Origin: Prorocentrum cordatum
Lineage: Eukaryota; Sar; Dinophyceae; Prorocentrales; Prorocentraceae
Reading direction: 5' to 3'
DNA: 64,000 nt
NCBI GenBank assembly: GCA_963575745.1
Contig: CAUYUJ010015760.1
Location: 292,001 to 356,000, forward strand
The notes below the pieces were generated by a model. That model was given only the letters and a program-made list of their open reading frames with translations. It searched no databases and was not told the DNA's origin. Made by a program: the position numbers and the translations under genes. Below are positions 43,056 to 53,924 of the stretch, piece after piece. Numbering within the stretch: the stretch's first letter is position 1; the number at the start of each line of letters is the position of its first letter.

Positions 43056-43225
43056 ACTTGGAAAACAAATTTTTGAGAATCTTCAACCGTGCCACAGCAC
43101 CATTCTTGGGAATTCAGCGCCGCGAATCTAGGTGACTGCTGCGTCCTGGCCATTTTACTTCGTGGCAGAACCACCATTCTTGGGACTTCAGCACGGTGAA
43201 TTTAACATGACTGCTGCGCCCAGAC
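43056..43225. repeat. ~75-bp direct repeat, two units
   Basis: CACCATTCTTGGGAxTTCAGC, followed by a GAATxTA and TGACTGCTGCG block, occurs at 43,098-43,142 and 43,170-43,220. Confidence 0.65.
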
Positions 43226-43284
43226 ACTTGTAGATCACGTCAGAACACTAACTTCGGGTGATGTCTGCCATTCACATCTCTGAA

Positions 43285-43810
43285 CTTGTTGGAACCTTTG
43301 AGGGTGAATGTGCGCGGCGCTAGGGCGAGAGACACATTTGAAAAGGAACCGCCTTCCATACATGACACTCTTGCAAAACTTTGATACGAATGTGCGCAGC
43401 GCTAGGGCGAGAGCCACATGTTTACAGAAGCCCGCCCTCCACACGTGAAATTTCTGCAAACATTTAAAAAGAATGCGCGCGGCGCTAGGGCGAGAGCCAC
43501 ACGTATTCAAACGACCTGCCCTCCACCTTTGAAATGGTTGCAACTTTTCAAGACGAATGTGCGCGGTGTACGGTGCAAGGGCGAGAGCCCAATTGTTTAC
43601 AACGACCTGCCCTTTATCCGTGAAGCTGCTTTTAAATTTTAAGACGAATGTGCGCGGCGCTAGCGCGATAACCACATTCTGGAAGGAAACCTCCCTCCGT
43701 CCGTGAAGCCGTTGCAAACTTTACAACGGATGTGCGCGACGTTATTGCGAGAGCCACATTTTTGCAACGGTCCGCCCTCCATCCATTAAATTGTTGCAGA
43801 TTTCAAGTCT
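43285..43810. repeat. ~86-bp tandem repeat, six to seven units
   Basis: Unit landmark GAATGTGCGCGGCGCTAGGG plus CGAGAGCCACA, then a GxCCxGCCCTCCAxxC block and AAATTxxTGCAAA. Starts near 43,302, 43,388, 43,474, 43,557, 43,643 and 43,728. Frames across the array encode near-repeats and are not genes. Confidence 0.85.
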
Positions 43811-44840
43811 CAGGCGAAACGCCCGCCCCGCCTTGCCGACACGTCCGGGTGTGCGACAACCAGGAGCTCGCTACAAGGAAACAGGGTTGAGGAGGGGTAG
43901 GAGGAGGAGGAGGAGGAGGAGGAGCAGGAGGAGGAGGAGGAGGAGGAGGAGGTTCACCTCATTCTTCACGCTTCGCATGCACATCCCCACCAGCCCGTTC
44001 AGAAACCCTGCCCATGAGAGCTGACGGGAAAAGGGGCGAAGAGACACATATAGTGAAACACTTTTTGGTCTGCGGGGCGAGAGCGAACCTCTTCCAGTAA
44101 AAGCTAGGCGGGCTACGCACAGCTCTAATTGGGCAGACAGGGCAAAGGCGGGCGGGGCCTCAGGCGGCCGGAGGGCGGGCTGGGGTGCAGGCGGTGCCGA
44201 GGAGCTTGCACAGGAAAAGGAACGCCGTGGACAGGAGCCGGAGGCGAAGACCCGGAGGGTGAGCGATGTGGTGTTGCCGACAACGGCACTCCGTAAACAC
44301 CATCTTCAAGTGCTGCATAGGAGGACGTAGTACGCGACCAGGTCGACGTCCAGGGAGGAGAAATCCACCATGAATGAGCAACGTTGTGCCACCGGATGGT
44401 GAGGACGAGGCCCAGGAGAAGAGGAGGACCACGAAGGCGATGTGCAGCATTGTGCCACCTGGTGGTCGGAAGCGGCCTGGGGTGGTAGTCCTATCCACGA
44501 CCAGGAAGCAGCCAGCAAGAGGTGCGGCCAGAGACACGGCCGTCCGTGTCCGACAGGATGTCGGTGGAGTGCAGGGAGGATACTTGGCCTGCACAGTCAG
44601 CGCGTGAAGACGGGCCGGTGCCACACACGATGCGCTGACTTCCGCGTGGCCGAGGGCCGGGCCTGAGCCGCACAGCGCCAAGGCGAGCGGGGCCGCCGAG
44701 GTGGCAAGGTGCAGTGCCCAGCACCGGGCCGAAGCCGCGCAGTGCCGGGCGCTGCCGCCATGGGAGGGGAGGAAGCGAGCGGGGGTGGACGAAGCGAACA
44801 GGGAGGAGAGAGGCCGGCATCCCCCTCCAGCCGAAGTCAC
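43811..44840. other. GGA microsatellite and unassigned DNA
   Basis: (GGA)n at 43,887-43,953. From 44,160 to 44,852 a 230-codon minus-strand frame is open, but it is Ala/Ser/Pro/Arg-rich without motif. GGTGGTGAGGACGAGGCC-type duplication: CAACGTTGTGCCACC (44,369) and CAGCATTGTGCCACC (44,445). Confidence 0.35.
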
Positions 44841-45245
44841 GTCAGCCCGCACCGTGGGTGTTCACGTGGGGGACAAGGGTACAGGCACAGGAAGGACACA
44901 AGGTCCCATAGCAGGTAAAGACAGGGCGTGCCACGCCAGTCCTCGACGCTCCAGTCCGCATCGGAGATGTTCACAGGGGGAACGGCCCCCGATGGGTACA
45001 GGTGGGACACAAGGTCCCAGACCCTAGAAGACGGGAGAGGGGGAGGGGAGGAGAAGGAAAAGACGGTGCCCAGGTGGAGTGGCAAGTAGCCGTAGCCCGT
45101 GGAAAGTGGGTGCCACTAGGGCAATGGGGAGCAGGTGGGGGGGAAGGGGAGGACACACGGTCCCCAGCCAGGTGAAAGAGGCGGGGCGGAGGTCCGGGGC
45201 GCAGGTGGTGGGAGTGACGGGGTGGTTGTGTCGTGATGCCGTCGG
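44841..45245. repeat. ~100-bp direct repeats (ACACAAGGTCCC)
   Basis: GTACAGG followed by GGACACAAGGTCCCA occurs at 44,879-44,910 and 44,996-45,018, with a related GGACACACGGTCCCCA at 45,150. The upstream GTGTTCAC/ATGTTCAC blocks recur with the same spacing. Confidence 0.6.
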
Positions 45246-45255
45246 GCAAGGGGGA

Positions 45256-47640
45256 TCAGGTCGGCGGCTGGTCAGCGCGCGGGCGCTTCCCAGTCCAGGT
45301 GTCATGGTACCCGGAGCTGCGCGCCTGGTCCCGTTCGCGCCCGTCACCCTTGGCGACCTCCCTTTTCTTCTGTACGTCCTGGTATAGCCTCTGCTCCCGA
45401 TCCCAGTCCACGTAGACCCCTTCGCTGCGGGACCACGCCTCCACGTGATGGTTGCTGGTGCTCATGTCGTCCAGGAATTCTCGATGATCCAATGCTGCCA
45501 GCGGCCCGGGTCGAAGGGGACCTGGTCTTTGCATTTGCCTTTGCCCTGCTCCTTGCACATGTGCCTGCACCACGACTGCCAGGCTGCGTTGAAGTGGTAT
45601 CCCCCTTCCGCTTGCAGCCTCTTCAGGTGTGTGACTGCTGTCTGGTGCGGGAGGCGCTGCCAGCCAACGCGGAAGGTTGCCCGCGTCCGGCTGGTGTCGG
45701 TATGGCGGCGGTCGTCCCTGTGGTAAGAGTTGCGCGATTCTGGCTGGCGCCAGGGTGTGCTCCCTGAGCCCCTCCTAGTGTCGCGGTTCTGGTCCCAGTA
45801 GCGTTCCCTGGTTCTGTCCCAGTCCCTGGCGTCGTGTTTGCGCCACGGGGCCCCCGCTGCGCCCTGGTTGCGGTCGCGGTCGCGGTCGCGATCGTGCTCT
45901 CCTGTGCGGGTCCGGTCGGCCTCTCTGGACTCGTGCCTCACCGCCGTCGCGTGCGACTCCCAGGCGACTGGCTCCCGCACCCTGCTGCGCAAGCGCTCGA
46001 GCTGGTGTGCAGGGAGGGGGTTGAGTGCAGGTCGTGGGTCCTCTGGGCCTTTGGACCGGCTCCGCGTGTGCAGTTTCCGGTCGTCTGCCGCGGCCTCTGG
46101 ACGCACGATCGGCTCCGCGGGTACGTTGGTGGCCCTCTGGTCGGTACTGCATGAGTCGTGCTCGGGACTGCTGCGCCGCTCGTTCCGAGGACTCGTCTTG
46201 GCTGGGTGTTCTTCGATTGTGTCCGAGTCTGAGGATGAGGAGACCGGGTGGACTGCGCTTAGGGCCTCAGCGAGGCGCAGCGTCTGCTCTTGCGCCTTTT
46301 CGTCATTGGTCCAGTCGGGGTCCTCCTCCTTAGGGGGCATGAGGGGTGCAGGTTCGATGGTGGGATCCTGCGCGTCTGCCTGCGGCGGGTAGGGCTCCAG
46401 CTCGGGTCCGGTCTGCATTCCCCCTGAGGACGTCGCGTTACCTCCCCCGGTGTCGACGCCGAACATGGGACTGTCGCGGAGTGCTGGTGCCGGCGTTCCG
46501 TGCACCTTGCTGTGGGTATTGTCCAGAAAGGTTGCTGCCCGGAGCGCTGCGTCTCCGCGGAGGACGTTTACGCGTAGCGTCCTGTCACCAATGCCCATAC
46601 TTCCAGCCACTCGCTGCCGATCTGGACGAACTGAGTCCGCCCGTCCTGTTCGCGGGCCAAGACACTGAGGACGGGTCCGAAAACCGCTCCATCCAGGGGC
46701 TGTGTCGATAGGGGCTCGGTGCAGTCCGCAGTGCTGAACCACCTGGCGCGGGGGAGGGTATCATTCCTGATGACCACGTAGTCGCCGCACTGGATGCCCG
46801 GGTTGTCCGATGCAGGCGGGCACAGGGAGCCTGTGATGGGCGTGTCCGGGACTCGCCCTTGCTGCCTTTCACGGCTGCCGTGTTCCGCACACCTTCCGGG
46901 GGGTTCAGGTGTCGCGCCGACGCCTGGTGGCGCCCCGACGGGCTTGGTAGCTGTAGGTCTTGCGGCAGGCTGGGCGGGGGTCGGCTCGTCGCCACGCGGA
47001 GTAGGCGGGAGTGAATGGGGAAGGGGTGAATCGCCACCGTGAGTGGGCGGGATGGGTGTCGGGCAGGGTGTCGCGCGCCTTTCTTTGGTGGGTCTTGTTG
47101 AATGGGCCGGGCTGGGTGTCTGTTCGGGGCGCGCGCCCGCTCGGGGGGTGGTGTGCTGCTGGGCCCCGCTGGCGGTCGCGCTCCCTGTGAGTGGCTGGGC
47201 GGAAACCGCGGCGTCGGGATCCCGGGCGAGGGGTGGCGTCCCAGGCGGCCGCGCGTCGCAGCACCTCCTCTTGGTTAGGGCGTGCTGCGTCTTCTGACGA
47301 TGAGGCGGGGGTGCCCGGTAGTGCGGGGAGAGGTCTGGCTCCTGCTCTCGGGTATACGTCGGGGCCGTATATGTCGAGTACCCGGCTCACTGCTGACGGG
47401 GCCATGTCCCATTGGTGGATCAGGCATTCTTTGCAGTACCAGCCCGCATGCCACCGCTTGGCCAGGAACATCTCCCTCATCAGCTGTACGGGTGGGAGCC
47501 CGTGGACCAGGTTGAAGCCGTCGCGGAGTCCTTCTGGGTCCGCTGCGTGCCTATACATGCCAGGGTGGGCCGGCCCTGGTCCCCACCAGTGTCCCTCTGT
47601 GCCAGAGGGGCAGCCGTCACATCGCCAGACATCTAGTTAA
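45256..47640 (-). CDS. Minus-strand coding block of unknown function
   Basis: Three overlapping minus-strand frames: 47,558-46,905 (217 codons), 46,742-45,462 (426 codons) and 45,573-45,256 (105 codons). The first has HAGWYCKECLIHQWD (a C-x2-C element) after LPPVQLMREMFLAKRW. Between the first two, 46,777-46,568 encodes a GDYVVI ... FGPVLSVLAREQDG stretch resembling a small beta-barrel. The second is Asp/Arg-rich (repeated RDRDRDR, DWDRTRERYWD) and ends with FNAAWQSWCRHMCKEQGK. Composition and freedom from repeats argue for a real gene or element ORF with two or three frameshifts or introns. No family recognised; an ORF1-like retroelement protein is possible. Confidence 0.4.
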
Positions 47641-47679
47641 ACACAGCGGGCAACCAGGATGGACAGAGAGATCTTTGGG

Positions 47680-47953
47680 AGCCAGAAGGTGGCCCTGGAA
47701 GGCCTCTTCGGGCCATCCATGGGGCTCGCAGGGGGGCGAGGGGGGGAGGGGGAGGGGAAGGACTCTTGGTGCCCTCGTGGGACGCTCTTGGGCGCTTTCG
47801 GGGCCGTCTTGGGCCCATCTTGGGGCCCTCTGGGAGCTCTCTTGGAGACCGTTTGGGGCCCGCTTGGGAGCCGCGGAGGGCCTCTTGGGCCATTTTGTAG
47901 GGCGTCGATCGAAGAAGGGTGGGGATCTCAATGTCGCCTCTTGGGGCCATCTT
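47680..47953. repeat. CTTGGGG-family repeat, left flank of copy B
   Basis: GGCCTCTTCGGGCCATCC, then GGGGCCGTCTTGGGCCC and ATCTTGGGGCCCTCTGGGAG-type units up to the LTR. The right flank of copy B (63,773 onward) is of the same family, so copy B inserted inside such a repeat. Confidence 0.65.
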
Positions 47954-48217
47954 GACTCTAAAGCGAGCTGGGGGAGTAAGGGATGGAAGCGAGCGTGCGC
48001 CCGCGGCCGCGTTGGCTCAAAGCGGCCGGCCGCCCTAGATTTGACGGCGCCTCATCGCGAGGCACACAATCGCTATCGAGACCAGCAGGATCTTCCTATT
48101 GCTTGAAATGGCATCACCTCTCCTACTGGGACTACCGTTACTACGATACAACAGAAGTGGAGCTTGGCTTCGCCTGAGGCGAAGCTGTTGGCTGGGTCTT
48201 TCGGCCCCCTTCAAACT
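47954..48217 (+). repeat. 5' LTR of copy B
   Basis: 264 bp, starting GACTCTAAAGCGAGCTGGGG and ending CTTCAAACT. Matches 63,514-63,772 and 10,112-10,365. Contains a perfect hairpin GCTTCGCC-TGA-GGCGAAGC at 48,167-48,185 and a GCGGCCGGCCGCC block at 48,022-48,034. The 3' edge is set by the primer-binding site that follows immediately; the 5' edge is where similarity to the other LTRs begins. Confidence 0.9.
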
Positions 48218-48229
48218 TGGTAGCGGAGC
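48218..48229 (+). other. Primer-binding site, initiator tRNA-Met type
   Basis: TGGTAGCGGAGC follows the last LTR base without a gap. Eukaryotic initiator tRNA-Met 3' ends are complementary to TGGTAGCAGAG (animals) or TGGTATCAGAGC (plants), so this differs by one or two bases. Copia elements commonly prime from initiator tRNA-Met. The host tRNA sequence is not available here. Confidence 0.75.
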
Positions 48230-48486
48230 TGGCCCATGGTGGTCAGCTCTAGCTCTATTCCTCACCATCCACGGCACTATCTGGTGGACTACAGATATGG
48301 TGGAACATCAGGGTGCAGTGGCATTGCGCGGAGGAATGTACATAGTTACGCAGTACCGCAAGGAAACTTGCAGTGACATCTCTGCTCCCGCGGAGGTCTT
48401 TTACTCATATCCTACATCCCTGCGCTATTACACTCCTGAAGTCCACCCGCCTACTCCAATTTGACGTTTCTTCGAAGACATAATGC
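48230..48486 (+). other. 5' leader of copy B
   Basis: Non-coding stretch between the primer site and the first gag frame, with only short open frames. A packaging or frameshift signal would be expected somewhere here, but none can be identified by eye. Confidence 0.5.
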
Positions 48487-49836
48487 ATGGAAACATGCGA
48501 TACGATATACTCTCCGACCCCGCGCAGACTTACGACGACAAAACACAAGTCTCCAACGACTAAGTCCGACTACGACATACGAGGCCATTGGATTGGGGTT
48601 ACTATCTTTGGGTTCATATGGGTCGCTCTTGGATGTGCGGTTGGACATATGCGGGGCGGAGACGACACTAGAACGACTGGCCCCCACTGGGGCCCTGCCG
48701 GTCAAGTACCATTTCGCGAGTTCGTCCGCGAGGTACACGCGTGGATCAAAGTGACCACAGGCTACATGACGCCCTCCCAGCAAGCCGCCGCACTGCAGCG
48801 CGGTTTTGGAGGACTTGCACGGACCAGAGCCATGAGAGTTCCCCCAGCAGTCATCAATTTGGGCGTCAAGTTAGGCGGTCGCCACACTGACGGCGTTACC
48901 TACATTATGTTCTTCTTCAGTACGAAGTTCGAGAACTTAGAAGAGGAACGCCAACTCAACTCTGGCGCGGCTCTCATTGACTTTCGGGTCCATGCGGGAG
49001 AACGAATCGACCAGACGTCAGCACGGTTCGAGATAGCCCGCTACGAAACCGAAGCCGCCGGTTTCAACGTCCCCAACTTACAGATATTAGCAGTAATACT
49101 ATTCAGAGCAATGGGAGTGGGGACGTCGCGGACACGGCAACTCCTGCAGCCTCTGAACCGCCGCGTGCCGAGGGACCAAGCACAATTCGACGCTCTACTC
49201 GAACGTATGAGGTCATATACTCACATAGCTGAGAGGACCCCTGGCAATATTGGTGGTATCTTTAGTCACGGTCACCGAACCGAGACTTTCCACGCAGAGG
49301 CCAACGCAGGGTAACCTGCTAGCAGCATCTGGAACGACGACATTCTGCCAACTGAGACCAATACACTGTTGGCTCAGAATGGCGGAGCGGCCTCGGGGTC
49401 GCAAGACTCCTGGGCCAGACCAAGGGGGCCGCCCGACGCGGTCTCCCCGATGCAGACCATGACCCTAATAGGCTCTGCGGGGCAACCCGCCGAGTCCGAC
49501 TTCGACTCCGGTACCGATGCCGATGCGTCTTCCGATGATGAAGCTACCGCTTTGGATTTCTCTGGTATGCCTACATACCGTACCGAAGAGCAGCAAGCTC
49601 AATGGTTATTTGGGGGCTATCAAAAACACAAGCGTCGTTGGCGGAGGTTCATGAAGAAACCAGTCAGAGGGGTGAGACGTATGGTTCGGCGGACACTTAA
49701 AGGACAAGGCAAAGGTCGAAGTAAAGGCAACGGTAAGCGTCGGCGATTACATGGTAGAGCCACACTAGCATTCCTAGCGTCTCTCACTGGGCCCCAGCAT
49801 GAAGAAATGTTTTTTAGGTGCTGGCAGAAACCGTAG
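48487..49836 (+). pseudogene. gag: Gag capsid region, copy B
   Basis: The frame 48,487-49,314 contains a capsid-like helical core: TKFENLEEERQLNSGAALID, then ARFEIARYETEAAGFNVPN, LQILAVILFRAMGV and RDQAQFDALLERM, the pattern of Copia gag proteins (RYEtLxxxaxxxG, then LxxLLRGLGL). It is stopped by TAA at 49,312-49,314, which is the loop of a hairpin motif (AG-stop-PA; other motifs have CAA Gln there), then continues in frame to 49,836. The continuation ends in a basic stretch (KHKRRWRRFMKKPVRGVRR, then KGQGKGRSKG). The product would build the virus-like particle. Confidence 0.8.
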
Positions 49837-50218
49837 GCAGACATCAGGTAGAGGTAAAGGACGACGAGGGGGCCCAAAGGATGCCGATGGTAAAACCATG
49901 GAGTGCGACATATGTCACAGTACGCATCATTTTCGACGCGAATGCCCCTAAGGCGATGGAAGAGGCAGGGGCCCGTCAATGCATCTGGCTCAAACGGACT
50001 CTGACATGCAGCATGTTGATTGGGAGTCACTTCTGACTGACCCTGCCGGCGGCTCAGCCACAGTTATTCATTTCATGGCCGCCAGGCATCTGAATGCCAG
50101 CATGGCCCTCGAGAGTGAGGCAGACGAACTGTTCGAGGAGTTGTTCGCTGGCCACGGCGACGTCGACCTGGCTGAGTGGCTGGGTGTACCCATCGCGGGG
50201 CAACCTGCAGATATTTAG
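49816..50218 (+). pseudogene. Gag nucleocapsid zinc knuckle and following segment, copy B
   Basis: Entered by a +1 change in the T6 run at 49,810-49,815. Basic GRGKGRRGG, then CDICHSTHHFRREC (49,904-49,945), a perfect CX2CX4HX4C retroviral zinc knuckle that would bind element RNA. A TAA follows at 49,949, probably once CAA. The frame resumes with MHLAQTDSDMQHVDWESLL and an acidic stretch ending AGQPADI at the stop before 50,219. The T6 run could be a programmed shift site or a lost base; copy A does not cover it. Confidence 0.75.
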
Positions 50219-50221
50219 TTT

Positions 50222-51247
50222 GTGGAGAACTTCCACGTGCCCGTCGAAGGTGATTTTGGCATGGCGCGGGCGCCCGCGGATTCAGATATTACCATTCCTG
50301 CAACAGATGAAGAAGCACATGCAATGCTTTATCCTCGGGCGATTGGAAATCCGACAGACACAGAATCGATCGACGATGATCCATCGCGGGGAAACCCGCG
50401 AGATGTTCGTGCTCTATCTGAGCGCATTCAATATGAGCTTGGGCAAAATGAAGAAATTCAGTATACTTCTGTTGCGTCAGATCGGTCCGCTAGCAGTCCG
50501 AGGCAAACGCCAAGCCGCCTACTCTTCTGAAGGAAGAAGAAATATCATGACGATCCAGGTCTTTCACCAATGGGCGACGAGGACAAACCGGGAGATGATG
50601 ACCGCATTGTACGTCGCGGTCGAGCTCCCAGTCCCTCCCCAGATCGGTCGCGAGCCCGTTCCAGCGGTGCTCGTTCGAGCGGTGTTCAGCGCCCTCGCCC
50701 TCCTGAGGCGGGGGCCTCAAATGGCCCGCCAGGGCAGGCGACGAGAGCGCACGCCCGCCCAAGGAAGGCACGTCTGCGGGGAAACCCGCGTCAAGATGAC
50801 CAGCATCGAGGAGAAGGATATCCAGAAGGTGCAGTACAGCGTTAACAAGGCTGGAATGCACTTGGATTGGCCCATCAGCACATGCCTGCAGATCAGATGG
50901 AATACTGGTTGAACAGAGGTTGGAACGAACATCAAGTTCGACACTGGTGTTCTCTTCGTCAGGGAAGACGAGATGATGATGGCAATATCATTTGCTCCAA
51001 GAAGGGAAAGACCAGATCGCAGGACAAGCTGGTCGCGCGTGATCTCAAAAGGGCCATCATCGAGGATCGAAAGCTCTACAGAGGCGTTTGTTGCATACGC
51101 CCCAGCTATGCTGATCGCAGGCTGGGCTGCCCCATGAGACGCCCATCGCGGAGCCCTAGCTTCAAAAGAACACCAGGGTTTGGTCTCATGGAGATGGTCG
51201 GGTTCGCTGCACTGACCCCAACAAAACGCCATCTCATGAGCGGCTGA
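50222..51247 (+). pseudogene. Spacer ORFs downstream of gag, copy B
   Basis: Three stretches in one frame (50,222-50,530; 50,570-50,845; 50,867-51,247) separated by stops. The first is acidic; the second Arg/Ser/Pro-rich (SRARSSGARSSGVQRPRP); the third has YWLNRGWNEHQVRHWC and AVARDLKRAI-like text. Two GAAA-loop hairpins, 50,386-50,399 and 50,776-50,789, are read as RGNPR rather than AGxPA. No known domain. Confidence 0.45.
50384..50401 (+). repeat. Hairpin motif, perfect example with GAAA loop
   Basis: TCGCGGGGAAACCCGCGA: a 7-bp perfect stem closed by a GAAA (GNRA) tetraloop. It is the longest-stemmed of about 40 copies of this motif in the two elements, read here in a different frame from most copies. 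Confidence 0.8.
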
Positions 51248-51312
51248 CGGAAAGGGACTACGATCCAGCCACTCGTGCAGAGATAGCTCAGGCAGAGGCC
51301 ACTTGGCAGAAC

Positions 51313-53166
51313 TTGACGCCTACTCACTATCTGGCGCAGTACAATCGCGAGTGGCGCGCAGGGAAGCCGGCCGATCCTAAATCAGAAGAAGAAAGCCAAC
51401 AAGAAGCTGATGAAGATGAAGATGCTGAAATGGCTGAAGAAGTTGGTCCTACGGAAGCTGCCCTTGACGCCGGTGAGTCAAGTGATTCGGGCTTCACGGA
51501 CATTACGTGTGAAACGGCTACTCCGATCAACCCCGATTGCGTTGTCACCAGAGACATGGAGCTCTCTCCTGGCAGGCGGATTGCGATTGCTTACCATGCT
51601 CAAGGTGCGCGCTGGATCACTACGCACGTAGCCGAAAGGCGCGACGCAGAGAAGTACATACTTGCAGGGAAAAAGAACACACGTATTAAGGATATTGCCC
51701 TCAGGAGGCCAGGTGGTGACGATCTGAATCCCGACTGAGGTCCCATAGAGCGTCACTGGCGGCATGCGCCAGGGGCGCCGGCAGGATCTACGGCAAAGGC
51801 AGCGCCCAAGCCGAAGCCAGAACCAATCGATCTTCCCTCGTCTTCTGATTCTGATTCTGATTATGTTTCTGATTCTGATTCTGATTCATTAAGTCAATCT
51901 CTTGGCCCTGATGATCCTAGGCCCAAGAAGATGAAGAAGCGGAAGAGTCCAGATGATCCTAATCCTGAGGGCAGCAAGAGATATGCGGGGCAACCTGCTG
52001 AGCGACGCGCTGATCGACGACGACCTGGGGGACCAGCAGTGGCCGCCGCAGCAGCCAGATTCCAGGGCACCAGTGCGCCTACTCCAAAAGAGCCTGCGCC
52101 GCGTCGTGGCCCTACACCGGGTCGGACGCACAGGACAGGATGGGTGCCTAATTTGGAAGGAAGAACAAGGGAGGCCTCTTCCACGAAGCCCACTGAGAAG
52201 CTCCTCGCTACAACACCAAAGGTGCCAGGAGCAGTGCCCAGGGACAAGGCTGCCGAGCCCTGCAACACCAGGGAGAAGAAGCGCCAGGACTTCGATATCA
52301 GTGCCCCGCAAGGAACTCCAAGGACGCCTAGAGGGTCTGTTGGTGCTACCGCATCGGCGGCGAGAGCAGCAGCGTCTGCAGCGCCAGCGCCAAAGGCTGC
52401 CCCGCGTTCTGCGGGGCAACCTGCTCGGAGTTCTGCGGGGCAACCTGCTCGCAGCCCAGCTGGGCAACCTGCCCCTGCGCTGGGGGTGGCACTGGAATGT
52501 GAAGAATATTGGGACAGGCTGCGCACTGGCAACCGCGCGAAGATCAATCCAGCGTATCATCCGCGGAACGATGATGGATCTGATCGATGCATGGTGGTGC
52601 AATATATCATCGTGGACACTGCTGTCCATCCTGATGAAGGCGCACGCATGCGCCAAGTAGTGCGCAACATCCTGCGGAAGCGCCCTGCACTCACGTTGGA
52701 TTCAGAAAAGGGAGATTTGGAGAACATCCTCAGGTCGGACAAGGTTCGCAGGCCGGGGTTCAAATGCGAAGACCAACGTCAGGTGTCTGAGTGGCTGACA
52801 ATAGCGCCCCGCCACAAACCATTCCACAATGGTCGCTTGTCAGACAGATTCATTCGAGAGGTTACGACGTATAAACGACGGCTGGGCAGACTTATCGCAG
52901 CTACTCCATGCGTGGCCCGCAGAGGATGCGAAAGGCATCACCCCAAACACTTGGACACGATACGCAACCTGCTCAAGGACCATCACTGGGCGTGCCAGGC
53001 CTACGCTGTCTTGGAGCTCATCGGCATGATAGATGAGTCCGGAATGGGAAATAACAGGCTGCAGATCAAGAAGATGAGGTATTCCGATATGGATTACGAC
53101 ACTTCATCCGCCCGACCAACGGGCACAGCAGCCCTGGTATCTAGTGCCCTGAATCCTTATATCTGA
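51313..53166 (+). pseudogene. Large accessory ORF, copy B
   Basis: Two stretches in one frame: 51,313-51,738 and 51,739-53,166, separated by a single TGA at 51,736. The first is acidic with WITTHVAERRDAEKYILAGK. The second has an Asp-Ser repeat (SDSDSDYVSDSDSDS), a basic Lys-Arg patch, an Ala/Pro region with four AGQPA motifs, and a globular-looking C-terminus (EYWDRLRTGNRAKINPAYHP; FIREVTTYKRRLGRLIAATP; DHHWACQAYAVLELIGMIDE). I recognise no family. Its place between nucleocapsid and the RING region suggests an accessory polyprotein segment. Copy A's equivalent lies outside the window. Confidence 0.5.
52411..52472 (+). repeat. Cluster of three hairpin motifs
   Basis: GCGGGGCAACCTGC at 52,411-52,424 and 52,435-52,448, and GCTGGGCAACCTGC at 52,459-52,472, each exactly 24 bp apart. 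They encode AGQPARSS, AGQPARSP and AGQPAPAL, a tandem 8-residue repeat. The regular spacing looks like local amplification of one motif copy. Confidence 0.85.
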
Positions 53167-53924
53167 GGATCAGTGACCTATCAGCACCGCGGTATTTCAT
53201 TCATGGAACTCAATGGGGGAATATACCGAGTATTCTCAGCATTGGTTTATCTTGCCGCGCCGACGACACCAGTAAGAAGAGGGGCAGACAGTTCGTGCGC
53301 AGATGCCAATACTTTCCAGGTGACAACATAATCCAGTCTGGTTTACGCAAGGATTCCGAGGTCCTGATCATGACCTGCTTGAAGAATTTGGTTCGGGACA
53401 ATATTCCAGTATGGCGCTCGGCGAACGACATTGTCATGACAGCAGGCCGTACTGGCAGGATCCCTCCCACTCACATCGTCCAGTTGATCGGGATCTTGCC
53501 CAGCCGCATTTGTCAGTACAATCGCGTGGGAGAGATAGGGATAAATCCCCTTATTTGCGGGACGAAAATCAGCCGTACCCTAATATTGGAAGTGATGATA
53601 TGTACGAGAATCGCATTGATGCGTCATATTTGAAGAATTTGTTTCCAGATGCCCCTTACAACTTGAGGTGTCCCGATCCACCTCCGATTGTATTCTCACA
53701 CGTGCTCATGATGGTCGCGTACTATGCGGGGGCACCTGAAGGGGGATCTGATGGATCATGGATACAGGCTCAGAGCGCTGATGTGACAGGTATTACGCCA
53801 ATTGGCATTACGCCCACCGATGCGTTGTGCGCCAACGATCCGCGGCGTGTTCCGGTTCAACAGCTGCCAGTACCTACAGGGCAACCTGCTTCATTCGCTC
53901 GTATGAGCAGAGCGACTACACCAT
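53167..53924 (+). pseudogene. Segment between accessory ORF and RING region, copy B
   Basis: Open pieces change frame: 53,295-53,633 and 53,411-54,175. Bases 53,523-53,924 align with 1-425 of copy A (shared GGSDGSWIQAQSADVTG; LCANDP). Hairpin motifs at 53,726-53,739 and 53,876-53,889. A former coding spacer, function unknown. Confidence 0.5.

Noticed and set aside
49810-49816. T6A run as an HIV-type -1 frameshift heptamer
   Set aside because: The gag frame is in the wrong phase for X-XXY-YYZ slippage; the change needed to reach the zinc knuckle is +1, so a lost base or a different mechanism is more likely.
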